43,971 nucleotides of DNA from Chlamydiia bacterium (lineage in GTDB: Bacteria > Chlamydiota > Chlamydiia > Chlamydiales > GCA-2402025): assembly GCA_022601395.1 (NCBI GenBank), contig JAJACS010000014.1, positions 1 through 43,971 on the forward strand, read 5' to 3'. Below, in pieces: positions 10,301 through 16,888 of this stretch (position 1 is its first letter; each line of letters opens with the position of its first letter). A model generated the notes under the pieces. The model searched no databases and was not told the DNA's origin. It saw nothing but the letters and a program-made list of their open reading frames with translations. The position numbers were made by a program, and so were the translations under genes.

Positions 10301-10510
10301 GTTGCTGAAACAACTGCAGAAAAGACGCAATATTTTGGCGAGTTTCTAAAAGAACATGGAGTAGATTCTATGTATGATATTCTCGAGCATGATGAAGAAA
10401 CATATGAGCCTACTGGTATCAAAAGACTTGGGGTATTAAAAGTTCTTGAATCTATGAAATTTTTCCCTTCATTCGTTAGTAAAAGATCTCCATCTCAGCC
10501 TCAGCAGTAA
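7361..10510 (+). CDS. LRR protein with duplicated N-terminal module and NEL-like C-terminal domain (1049 aa)
   Basis: It is a paralogue of the protein at 96-2660. I chose ATG 7361 over 7268 because a promoter lies between them and the N-terminus then matches the paralogue (MTISRxQ against MYISRQS). Architecture: a helical module containing FCESKPSSFLALVC and a SELEDHFQ segment; an LRR block of about six repeats (residues 250-383); a second copy of the helical module (FCKQNPGTFLANVC, TLEEHFQ, AEKLGFPDY); a second LRR block (about 550-660); then the shared C-terminal domain with CLEIAKVGENCYxxxDEKMMYVLRQ (conserved second Cys817). The tail ends in a short Ser/Pro/Gln-rich stretch. No signal peptide is seen. 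A secreted effector and ubiquitin ligase role is inferred. Confidence 0.85.
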   Translation: MTISRAQLPIRTKVNPLDTDLSTLLEEGRVQDIQKLAESITDVAETDRLVGEVTKFHSNKHATVRKFKEFCESKPSSFLALVCQKSVHRSLDSNKQKAEATGQEVGPASGDSQAVLPIKTLLKELEDQTQKYTKLKETLKNYFPDRELPLTFKQEEADQYFSELEDHFQQKMRGSYEAFFNLVLSTDGIAEALGFPDYEPGDLCNIELLGSVIESFYNPLNVATFQSIVEITHEGPRNGIVDSFCEDPDISILPPEICLLTELKELDLRNNSLKSLPERFGNLTKLTRIYMPGALLESLPECFGNLINLEILDLEFCNLVSLPKNFGNLTKLEKLDLSGNLLESLPEDIGNLTELKELYLQCCKISTLPKSIISLKKISNFSLEVNPYDNVARFIEFCKQNPGTFLANVCMKYFRKSTAELESSEQQSGPAEAYGLDVFSMEKAVLDFEMNVKKFGILEKTLKHYYPGIKGLNIPSSSTKNYLQTLEEHFQNTMWGSYAIFFDKVLATDDIAEKLGFPDYDRDSLDVNDYLGRVIESFNDPSNSEVLERIDKLDLSNCQLKLLPPELSALTGITELNLEKNQLSFLPESLGELVTLKVLSVKENYIQSVSGSLEALVALESLDVSQNRLKSLPYSLMSLKCLKSISVEGNSFTSFPIVLNEMPNVSVNRSSENLQALVRRVNSTFLEYAPSTESVPTDAEVKESIPDVEHDNPGIVLMDFFNSFGPEFFEGVLNHEQNIPQGNPKETYCTLFQKALNNINKNTSIQGIPIGEEEKYYAYMKKILKLLAKEVENPASLHKREDLFTYCLEIAKVGENCYQILDEKMMYVLRQTNPKLFEPRENVIILDSSGNIELALRAKLHLEKKRILNAILLNLDNPHEINFVRRVFSKIGLIKGETDPYEVGGATVLTGKILEEMQQPEKIKMIQAFNAVSSAPIPTDDKVNALASLLFAATLAYTDKEKKMYKNLTEEVEVFLQKHLVAETTAEKTQYFGEFLKEHGVDSMYDILEHDEETYEPTGIKRLGVLKVLESMKFFPSFVSKRSPSQPQQ

Positions 10511-10566
10511 GTTGAGCCTGTTTTGCAAAACATTTAAAATACTATTCCACAACCTCTGCTATAAGG

Positions 10567-10580
10567 TTAGTTGCAACTAA
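10567..10580. terminator. perfect 14-bp palindrome between convergent genes
   Basis: TTAGTTGCAACTAA covers the guaC stop codon, between the converging LRR and guaC genes. It has no clear T-run, so a terminator role is tentative. Confidence 0.25.
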
Positions 10581-11671
10581 ACTGCCTGGTTTTTTTCAAG
10601 TAATGACTTAAGAAGAGTCAGAGCTTCTTTTTCTGCTGATGATTCATCTTGCGCTTTAGGAGGTCTTGGTTTGCTTTCTGCCTTATAGTTTGTGCTTACT
10701 TCAACAAATTCAGCTTTTCTTTGAAGCTCTTTGATACTTTTTGCGCCAGCATAAGTCAAACCAGAGCGAATACCGCCAAGAAGATTCTCAATAAGCTCAG
10801 AAGCGCTCCCTGTTACATCAGCCCAGAAATCAATCCCTTCAGCGACCGTCTTTTGTTTAAGGCCTCCGTAGTAGTCTTTCTGAAAGTCAGATGATGCTTG
10901 CCCTCTAAATTTAGCCTCTAATCCTGATGGAGAGGTCTTAGATTCTCTTTTTGGTGCAGCACTCTCTTTCGTAAGAGCAAAAAGCTTGCCAATCATTACA
11001 GAGCTTGCTCCTGCAGCAAGAGCTAGTACAACATCACGGCTATTGCGGATACCACCATCAGCAATCAAAGGAACTCTTAACTTTTCAGCAATTTTAGCGC
11101 ATTCATAGATAGCTGTGAACTGCGGCATACCAAACCCTGTCACAATTCTTGTTGTACAAGCAGCACCAGGCCCAATCCCAACCTTTACACCATCGGCACC
11201 GGCATTCACAAGATCATGATAAGCCATCGCAGTACAGACGTTACCAGCTATTATTTCTCTATCAGGATGAGACTTTTTAAGGGATTCAATGAATTGGATC
11301 ATCATTTCAGAATGCCCATGCGCAACATCGATACAAACACCTTTTGCTCCAGCATCTAAAAGCTCTCTTGTGTGCTGTACTTTCTCTTTTCCAATACCGC
11401 AAGATATAAAGATTCTATCTTCCCATCTTTTGATCCATTTTTTCTGGATCTCAAGATCAATAAATCTATGGAAAATTGGTATAGATCCTTCTTCTAGTAA
11501 AACTTCTGCAAGCTCTTCAGATATTGTAGTGTCCATGTTTGCGCAAAGAAGAGGGATTCCGATCTTTGAATTTTTTGTAAGCCAAGAGTCGAGCTTCGGC
11601 TCTGTTCTAGAAGGTACATTGTTATATTGAGGAACTAGTGCGACGTCGTCAAATGTGTGAGCTTTTCTCAT
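10577..11671 (-). CDS. guaC: GMP reductase / IMP dehydrogenase family enzyme without CBS domains (364 aa)
   Basis: This is a TIM-barrel purine enzyme. The N-terminus [17 protein letters not shown], the catalytic loop [11 protein letters not shown] with Cys172, and [13 protein letters not shown] plus [12 protein letters not shown] for phosphate binding are all present. The two CBS domains of ordinary IMPDH are missing, and the length fits GMP reductase (about 345 aa) plus a charged C-terminal tail of about 30 residues. It would interconvert GMP and IMP (NADPH-dependent deamination), balancing guanine and adenine nucleotides taken from the host. A CBS-less IMPDH cannot be excluded. AAGGT precedes the ATG. 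No other purine gene is nearby. Confidence 0.85.
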   Translation of the reverse strand: MRKAHTFDDVALVPQYNNVPSRTEPKLDSWLTKNSKIGIPLLCANMDTTISEELAEVLLEEGSIPIFHRFIDLEIQKKWIKRWEDRIFISCGIGKEKVQHTRELLDAGAKGVCIDVAHGHSEMMIQFIESLKKSHPDREIIAGNVCTAMAYHDLVNAGADGVKVGIGPGAACTTRIVTGFGMPQFTAIYECAKIAEKLRVPLIADGGIRNSRDVVLALAAGASSVMIGKLFALTKESAAPKRESKTSPSGLEAKFRGQASSDFQKDYYGGLKQKTVAEGIDFWADVTGSASELIENLLGGIRSGLTYAGAKSIKELQRKAEFVEVSTNYKAESKPRPPKAQDESSAEKEALTLLKSLLEKNQAV

Positions 11672-11800
11672 TGGTTTACCTTTTGTAAGAATCCGAAAGA
11701 GTTATCACAAAAAACATCATGAAAGTCAAAAAGAAAATGGCATGATTTGACATCAATCATGTAAACTTAGAAACTTCCTGTAAAAAATATTTGTGTATCA

Positions 11801-12550
11801 ATGATAAGCGCTATAGTTCTAACAAAAGACAGCTCTAAAACACTTGGAGAGACACTGCGTTCTTTAAGTAGATTTGACGATGTTATTGTTTTAGATACGG
11901 GGTCTTCAGACTCAACAATAGAAATTGCTAAATCTTTTCCTAATGTGACCCTACACAGGCATAGCTTCTCAGGTTTTGGTCACTTAAGAAATCTAGCTTC
12001 TAACTACACAAAAAATGACTGGGTTCTCTCACTTGATAGCGACGAAGTGCTTACTGATGAGGCTTTTGAAGAAATCGAGTCAAAGAAACTTGAAGATACA
12101 AAAGTTTATTCATTCCCTTTTGATAACTACTTCAACAATAAGCATATCAAATGGTGCGGATGGTATCCAGACAGGCATATAAGACTCTTTAATAAATCCT
12201 CTACAAGCTTTTCATCAGACTTTGTACATGAGAGGGTTTTAGATGATGACATGCAAGAGGAAAATCTAGTCTTTTCCATTAAGCACTACTCTTATGGTTG
12301 TATTTCAGACTTCTTAGAGAAGATGCAGAGATACTCTACCTTGTTTGCTCAGCAAAACAAGTACAAGAAGAGATCCTCGATAGGAAAAGCTCTTCTGCAT
12401 GGACACTTTGCTTTCTTTAAATCCTACATACTTAAAAGAGGTATTTTAGGAGGTAAGGAAGGATTTATTATCTCTATTTACAACGCTCAGACAGCTTATT
12501 ACAAGTATCTAAAACTCTGGGAAGCAAATCAAGACGCCACATGCTTATAA
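11801..12550 (+). CDS. GT2 family glycosyltransferase, LPS-core type (249 aa)
   Basis: GT-A fold signatures are SAIVLTKDS at the N-terminus, VLDTGSSDSTIEIA for nucleotide-sugar binding and the metal-binding SLDSDEVL (DxD-like). Overall shape and the KWCGWYPDRHIRLF segment match the WaaE/KdtX-like branch that adds sugars to LPS core. It probably acts at the cytoplasmic face of the inner membrane. No convincing Shine-Dalgarno precedes the ATG. It overlaps the following deacetylase by 10 bp, so the pair likely forms one unit for a surface glycan. The exact sugar and acceptor are unknown. Confidence 0.85.
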   Translation: MISAIVLTKDSSKTLGETLRSLSRFDDVIVLDTGSSDSTIEIAKSFPNVTLHRHSFSGFGHLRNLASNYTKNDWVLSLDSDEVLTDEAFEEIESKKLEDTKVYSFPFDNYFNNKHIKWCGWYPDRHIRLFNKSSTSFSSDFVHERVLDDDMQEENLVFSIKHYSYGCISDFLEKMQRYSTLFAQQNKYKKRSSIGKALLHGHFAFFKSYILKRGILGGKEGFIISIYNAQTAYYKYLKLWEANQDATCL

Positions 12551-13260
12551 CGCTACTCTATCACAGGGCTTTTGATGGTCCATACGGTAATACCCTTGAG
12601 GACCTGGAAAAGCATTTTCTATACCTTAAAAAGCATGCAAATATTGTGTTGCCTTTTGAAGAGCTTAAAAAACATGCCTTGAATGTATGTATAAGCTTTG
12701 ATGATGCGACATATGACTTCTATGAGTATGTTTATCCCCTCTTAAAAAGACTCAAAATAAAAGCGCTGCTATCTGTTCCTACGGGATTTATCTCAGCTTC
12801 TGAGACGATCTCTCCTGACACCAGGATATCAGAGCTTAAAAGGTTTCCAAATAGCTCTACAAACCCTAGCTGTTACTGCTCTTTTTCTGAAATTGCAGAG
12901 ATGAGTACATCTGGATTTGTAGATATTGCTTCTCACGGAGTTGATCACGTAAATCTCACAGGTAAAGAAGTAGATCTTGAAAAAGAAATCAAAAGCTCAA
13001 AAGAAACTTTAGAGTCTGCTCTTAACAAGAAAATTGAATGTTTTGTCTATCCTTATGGAAGATTCAACAAGCAAACTCATGCACTTGTAAAAAAGTACTA
13101 TAAAGTAGGTATGCGTATTGGAAATGGAGTAAATTTTTCTTGGGGTTCTTCTCTTCACTTCAGAATCAATGCTGATGGTATTAAAAAAGTGTCGACACTT
13201 CTTGGAATCAGAAAACGTGTCATAGGCAGTCTTAAATCCATTAAACGCTTTCTTTACTAA
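12541..13260 (+). CDS. NodB-type polysaccharide deacetylase (239 aa)
   Basis: This is a carbohydrate esterase 4 fold. The metal and catalytic Asp pair is in ISFDDATYDF, the H-x3-4-H metal motif is HGVDH in DIASHGVDHVN, and the YPYGRFN loop follows. No signal peptide is visible, so the enzyme may act on a lipid-linked sugar in the cytoplasm. It overlaps the GT2 gene by 10 bp. The last 159 bp exist again as a dead copy at 14048-14206, so the locus has been involved in a tandem duplication. The substrate (GlcNAc-type sugar of LPS or another glycan) is inferred from family and neighbour. Confidence 0.88.
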   Translation: MLITLLYHRAFDGPYGNTLEDLEKHFLYLKKHANIVLPFEELKKHALNVCISFDDATYDFYEYVYPLLKRLKIKALLSVPTGFISASETISPDTRISELKRFPNSSTNPSCYCSFSEIAEMSTSGFVDIASHGVDHVNLTGKEVDLEKEIKSSKETLESALNKKIECFVYPYGRFNKQTHALVKKYYKVGMRIGNGVNFSWGSSLHFRINADGIKKVSTLLGIRKRVIGSLKSIKRFLY

Positions 13261-13493
13261 GGCTTCAGCTTTTTTTAATTCTTTTTACAATCGATATTTA
13301 TTAACAATCAGCCGCCTCTATAGGGCCTTCCTTGTAGATATACCACTTTTTTGTTTTGCATAAAAAAACTAAGTGTATTCATATTATCTAATTCAAAAAA
13401 TTAACTATTTCACTTTATTTAGATTGCAATTGTAGGAAATATGAATTAATGCTATGTTTGTTACTAATTAACAATTTTATATATTAGGATTTT

Positions 13494-14009
13494 ATGAGCA
13501 TATTATTTGGAAATTCTTTAATGCAGCGCTCTGCTAGACTTGCACTGTCAGATACTCTAACAGATTTTACTCCTCGCCTGCTACATGAACCGCTATTTGC
13601 ATGCGTTAACACAGTAAATAATGCAATAAACGAAAGAACAAACAGCGTAGCGTTAAAAGCTCTTTGCTGGACGGCCATCCTTGCTACTGTTGGCGGCTCA
13701 TTAGGAGCTACGTATTTTACTGCTTCCGCTCTTTATACTGGTGCAGGTTACTCAGGATCACTCTTAACAAACGTGACTTGTGGAGCTATAGGTCTTCCTG
13801 GCGCTTTAATTGCCGGCGCTGAAGCAGCGCATGCTGTGGGTTTTTTATTCGGTATAGTGTTGTCTAGTATAGTACATAACTCTGGATTAAGCGTAGAAGC
13901 GATCCGAAATTCTTATAGACTATATAATGCAGATACTATTGCAGGGATAGATGATCCTCAAGAGTTTTTGGACACTCCCTTTTTTGAGTTAGCAATCGGT
14001 ATGAGTTAG
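13494..14009 (+). CDS. Inc-like hairpin membrane protein (171 aa)
   Basis: I do not recognise a named family. Two long hydrophobic segments, about residues 52-84 and 92-126, are separated by a short Gly/Ser/Asn turn. Hydrophilic N-terminal (about 50 aa) and C-terminal (about 45 aa) tails flank them. This two-lobed layout without a cleavable signal is that of chlamydial inclusion membrane proteins. The segment NNAINERTNSVALKALCW is shared with the 132-aa product of 14432-14830, so the two are paralogues. A leader TTAGGATTTT precedes ATG. Inclusion membrane location is inference; an ordinary small inner-membrane protein is possible. Confidence 0.7.
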   Translation: MSILFGNSLMQRSARLALSDTLTDFTPRLLHEPLFACVNTVNNAINERTNSVALKALCWTAILATVGGSLGATYFTASALYTGAGYSGSLLTNVTCGAIGLPGALIAGAEAAHAVGFLFGIVLSSIVHNSGLSVEAIRNSYRLYNADTIAGIDDPQEFLDTPFFELAIGMS

Positions 14010-14047
14010 CAATTGCAGCATCTTTTTAAAGTTACAGTCTATTTTTT

Positions 14048-14206
14048 AAAGTGGGCATGCGGGTTGGAAATGGGGTGAATTTTTCTTGGGACTCATCTCT
14101 TCGTTTCAGAATCAATGCCGATGGCATTAAAAAGGTAGCTTCTCTTTTAGGAGCTAGAAAGCGCTTCATGGGAAGTCTAAAATCAATCAAACGATTCTAT
14201 TACTAA
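14048..14206 (+). pseudogene. duplicated 3' fragment of the polysaccharide deacetylase gene
   Basis: Its translation, from KVGMRVGNGVNFSW to KRFYY and a stop, matches the last 52 residues of the deacetylase at 13102-13260. It has 43 of 52 identical residues, equal length (159 bp) and no indel. It has no start codon context or upstream domain, so it is a relic. It lies just before a second hairpin gene, as the intact deacetylase tail lies before the first (233 and 225 bp spacers). Confidence 0.9.
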
Positions 14207-14362
14207 TAACAATTAATTCGTTGCTTATTATATAACAAGTTGAATGTCCTCTCTTTTTACACATAAATACTACTTTTATTGAATATGTTTACACTTTCTA
14301 ATCTTATAATTATATACACAAACAAATATTGCAATTACTTATTGTAGACATTAGTTTATTGA

Positions 14363-14390
14363 TTGAAATTAACAGTAAAGTATATATAAT
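14363..14390 (+). promoter_or_regulatory. sigma70-type promoter of the 132-aa hairpin gene
   Basis: TTGAAA at 14363-14368 and TATAAT at 14385-14390 are 16 bp apart. The start would fall near 14397, with an AAGGG ribosome site before ATG 14432. Confidence 0.6.
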
Positions 14391-14431
14391 TTACCCTTTG
14401 AAGAATAGTTACAAGATAATAAGGGTTAATT

Positions 14432-14830
14432 ATGAATATAATACAAGTTGGAAGAAATATTGCTACTTCTAGCTACAGAAGTGTAGAGGCTGGATACAAC
14501 GCAGTTTCTAATGGAATAAATGCTAGAACAAATAACGTAGCACTAAGAGCTCTTAGTTGGGCTGCGGTTATTGGAAGTGCTGGCGCTGTGGCTGGAGCTG
14601 GAGTATATGCAGGCCTCCTTTATACAGGTACTATTGTTGCTGGATCTTTTGGAGAATGCGCAGAATTTATTGCCATGTGTTCTTTGCTTTCAATATGTAC
14701 TTTTAACCTTTGTTATGGAGCAGTAAGATTGGTAAGAGATATTTCGGAAGACTGGGCGCTTTTTTGGGGCGCAGAATCATCGATCGCCGGAGCAAGTGCT
14801 TTAACAGACTTAATTGATAGCTTAGACTAG
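14432..14830 (+). CDS. Inc-like hairpin membrane protein, shortened paralogue (132 aa)
   Basis: It is a paralogue of the 171-aa protein at 13494-14009: NAVSNGINARTNNVALRALSW aligns with the equivalent segment there. Hydrophobic stretches span about residues 37-70 and 77-98 with a short SFGECAE turn, so the two-lobed hairpin is kept. After about residue 100 the sequence differs and stops early. The tail typical of the paralogue survives as a non-coding remnant at 14980-15051. It has its own promoter and good ribosome site, so it may still be expressed. Function unknown; inclusion membrane role inferred. Confidence 0.65.
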   Translation: MNIIQVGRNIATSSYRSVEAGYNAVSNGINARTNNVALRALSWAAVIGSAGAVAGAGVYAGLLYTGTIVAGSFGECAEFIAMCSLLSICTFNLCYGAVRLVRDISEDWALFWGAESSIAGASALTDLIDSLD

Positions 14831-14833
14831 ATG

Positions 14834-14862
14834 AAATTAGCTGCTGATTATGCAGCTAATTT
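14834..14862 (+). terminator. perfect 11-bp stem hairpin after the 132-aa gene
   Basis: AAATTAGCTGC and GCAGCTAATTT pair around a 7-nt loop, three bases after the stop codon. The following TTATC is only weakly T-rich, so it may stabilise or end the transcript. Confidence 0.55.
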
Positions 14863-14979
14863 ATCAATCAGTATTGCAGAGAAACTTATTTTTTTTAAGA
14901 TTGATCAGTCATCTTTATACAAAGAGCATTAGTGATATTTGAATTTGTAGTATGTATTAATATATACCATTAAATTTCT

Positions 14980-15051
14980 GTTAGACTTTACAATTCTGAT
15001 ACAATTGCAGGGATAAGCGATCCACATGTGTATTTAAACCAACTCATTTAA
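14980..15051 (+). pseudogene. remnant C-terminus of a hairpin-family membrane protein
   Basis: It reads VRLYNSDTIAGISDP and continues to a stop after 23 codons. It matches YRLYNADTIAGIDDP near the end of the 171-aa protein at 13494-14009. It lies 150 bp beyond the 132-aa gene and lacks a start, so it is the severed tail of the second gene copy. Confidence 0.8.
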
Positions 15052-15277
15052 ACAGAAAACTTTCCAGAGCGCAATATTTCTTGGAAGTTACAGTCTATAT
15101 TTTGATTCTTTAAAATATGAGTCGTTATTGTAATATGAACTTTACAGAAAACGTAAACATTTTAATTTACTTAATATAATTAAACCTTGTATTTAACAAT
15201 AAACAAGTTTTCTGTATCACGATTTCTCCTGATTTAATATAATGATCCATTAAATTAACTTATAATTAGTAGGACTT

Positions 15278-16312
15278 ATGGATTTACAGGCGATTGCTAG
15301 AACGGCATGTAACAGAGTAACTGGTTACTTAGCTTCAGAAGAGAATTTAAAAACAGTAGTAGCAGGATCAGCTGCAGGTATTTTGAGTTATGGTTGTGTA
15401 ACTATTTTGACAAAAGCTTCTTTTGGTCTACTTGCTGCTGCTAGCTGGACTATAGTTGGAGCTGTTTGCGCGATTGCTGCAAAACATATTTATGAAGCTG
15501 CTACAAGAGCAGATGAAGAAGAACGAGCATCTCCTGTTACAGGAAGGGTTTCAACATCACCTACAACCGCTGGTACACCGCCTACAATTCTTGGTACACC
15601 GACTGTAGACGAGCGAGAAGACTCCCCTATTCCATTACGAGTTCCTACGCCAGCTCATACTTCTCCAGCACCTACTGCACCAGAAACAACTATAAGACCT
15701 ATTCAACCCTCCCCATCAAGAACACCAGTAGATGAACCACTGATATTTAATCCAACATCTAGAAGGGGTACTCCAATAGATGGTGCTGTTGTAACACCTC
15801 CTACACCTAACACTCCTACTACTGAGTCTCAATACATCGCCGTAATCAAAGAGGGAATAGATCTTTGGGATGCTTTAATTGCAAATAAAGTAAGCGATGA
15901 TACACTTGAAGCGTTTAATGAGGAGCTTGAGTCCTTGTACTCACAGGAAGGTCAACCTTTGTACAGCATCACAAACAGAATTATTGACGGTTGCACCTTT
16001 CAAACAATATACGATGTTTCAAAATGGACACATATGGTCGTTGATTTTGCAGCAGGCAAGATCACAGGCGAGAAAACTGCTTTAAAATGCTGGAACTACT
16101 GCCACAAGAATCATGAGGCATTTGGAGAGTTTATTCTCGAAGAGAAGTTGAAAAATATTACAGAGAGAAACCAGAACTATCCTCAGAAATTCATTACACG
16201 TGAAATAAGAGGCGCTCCTCTTGTAAAGGTAGCTATTACTCGAGCGGACAAACCTAAATTCCTAGAAAGAATAAAATTCTTTACAGGCCACATAGTAGAT
16301 CTTATAAAATAG
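15278..16312 (+). CDS. Inc-like protein with Pro/Thr-rich linker and C-terminal domain (344 aa)
   Basis: No named family is recognised. A hydrophobic hairpin spans about residues 25-46 and 49-69 with a short KASFG turn. A low-complexity Pro/Thr/Ser region (about 85-183, many TP and SP pairs) follows. A folded-looking C-terminal domain (about 185-344) is helix-rich and contains DGCTFQTIYDVSKWTHMVV and CWNYCHKNHEAFGEF. The layout suggests a membrane-anchored protein that presents a domain on a flexible arm, for example on the inclusion surface. AGTAGGACTT is the ribosome site. Unlike its two left neighbours it shares no sequence with them beyond the hairpin style. Host-facing role is inferred. 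Confidence 0.7.
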   Translation: MDLQAIARTACNRVTGYLASEENLKTVVAGSAAGILSYGCVTILTKASFGLLAAASWTIVGAVCAIAAKHIYEAATRADEEERASPVTGRVSTSPTTAGTPPTILGTPTVDEREDSPIPLRVPTPAHTSPAPTAPETTIRPIQPSPSRTPVDEPLIFNPTSRRGTPIDGAVVTPPTPNTPTTESQYIAVIKEGIDLWDALIANKVSDDTLEAFNEELESLYSQEGQPLYSITNRIIDGCTFQTIYDVSKWTHMVVDFAAGKITGEKTALKCWNYCHKNHEAFGEFILEEKLKNITERNQNYPQKFITREIRGAPLVKVAITRADKPKFLERIKFFTGHIVDLIK

Positions 16313-16345
16313 CAGAACTTTTTAGATCATAGATATACAGTATTT

Positions 16346-16370
16346 CAGGCAGTAGCTTTATAGCTGCCTG
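16346..16370 (+). terminator. hairpin downstream of the Pro/Thr-rich gene
   Basis: CAGGCAG and CTGCCTG form a perfect 7-bp stem around an 11-nt loop, 34 bp after the stop. No T-run follows, so termination is tentative. Confidence 0.35.
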
Positions 16371-16489
16371 GTCTACTACAGTAGATGTCGTGTCCCAAGC
16401 TTCAGGCTAGCTAGCTAGAACAAGGCTTGTGTAAATACTCAAAAAAACTTATGTATGAAGACTCCTAAATACCTATATGGGGTCTTTAT

Positions 16490-16645
16490 ATGCTAGACGA
16501 TCAAGAAGAACTCGAAGAAATCACTCACACAAAAAACTTAGAAAAAGAAGTCGACAAAGTATTGTCCGAACAACTTCTTCATGATGATCATGGAGATACC
16601 ATCATCGGGTCAAGGGACAAGCCCCCGACTTTCTCTAAAAAATAA
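16490..16645 (+). CDS. small acidic ORF (51 aa)
   Basis: The ORF begins MLDDQEELEEITHTK and ends PPTFSKK. It is strongly charged, with a helical N-terminal half, and has a TGGGGT leader 8 bp before the ATG. It lies in the gap between the Pro/Thr-rich gene and the tRNA pair. No homologue is recognised. A chance ORF is possible, but the composition and ribosome site look gene-like. Confidence 0.35.
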   Translation: MLDDQEELEEITHTKNLEKEVDKVLSEQLLHDDHGDTIIGSRDKPPTFSKK

Positions 16646-16669
16646 TTTTTGGGATTCTTAAGAATGATA

Positions 16670-16742
16670 TAGCGGCAGATGGACTCGAACCAACGACATA
16701 CGGATTATGATTCCGGTGCTCTACCAACTGAGCTATACCGCC
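16670..16742 (-). tRNA. tRNA-Met (elongator), anticodon CAT; tRNA-Ile(CAT) possible
   Basis: The cloverleaf starts GGCGGTATAGCTCAG. The anticodon loop is ATCATAA on a CGGA/TCCG stem, and the T-loop is TTCGAGT. The acceptor closes with a G1-T72 wobble and the T-stem has a T-T mismatch. CCA is not encoded. The anticodon is shared by elongator Met and lysidine-modified Ile tRNAs. It neighbours tRNA-fMet. Confidence 0.85.
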
Positions 16743-16756
16743 ATATTCGGTAAAAT

Positions 16757-16829
16757 TAGCGGGGAAAGGATTCGAACCTCTGACCTTTGGGTTATGAGCC
16801 CAACGAGCTAACCACTGCTCCACCCCGCG
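16757..16829 (-). tRNA. initiator tRNA-fMet, anticodon CAT
   Basis: The 5' end CGCGGGGTGGAGCAG matches bacterial initiators. Initiator hallmarks are present: an unpaired C1-T72 at the acceptor end and three G-C pairs (GGG/CCC) below the CTCATAA anticodon loop. CCA is not encoded. Confidence 0.95.
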
Positions 16830-16888
16830 ATAACCTTTTGAGTGTTACTTTCGTACTCTCGAAGGGGCAAGTCTAACAAATGGATTTA

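Larger units (their letters stand above)
14831..15277. other. 447-bp intergenic region with decayed gene sequence
   Basis: It contains the hairpin at 14834-14862, the paralogue tail remnant at 14980-15051 and a 13-bp boundary repeat (agttacagtctat) at 15086-15098 that also occurs at 14030-14042. The last 180 bp are AT-rich with TATAAT-like boxes at 15238-15243 and 15261-15266. No intact gene was found. Confidence 0.6.

Noticed and set aside
7124..14336. Palindrome ATTGCAATT upstream of three accessory genes (7124, 13423, 14328) as a common operator
   Set aside because: It is AT-rich and short, sits at different distances from the starts, and also occurs inside the P-type ATPase coding region near 33648.
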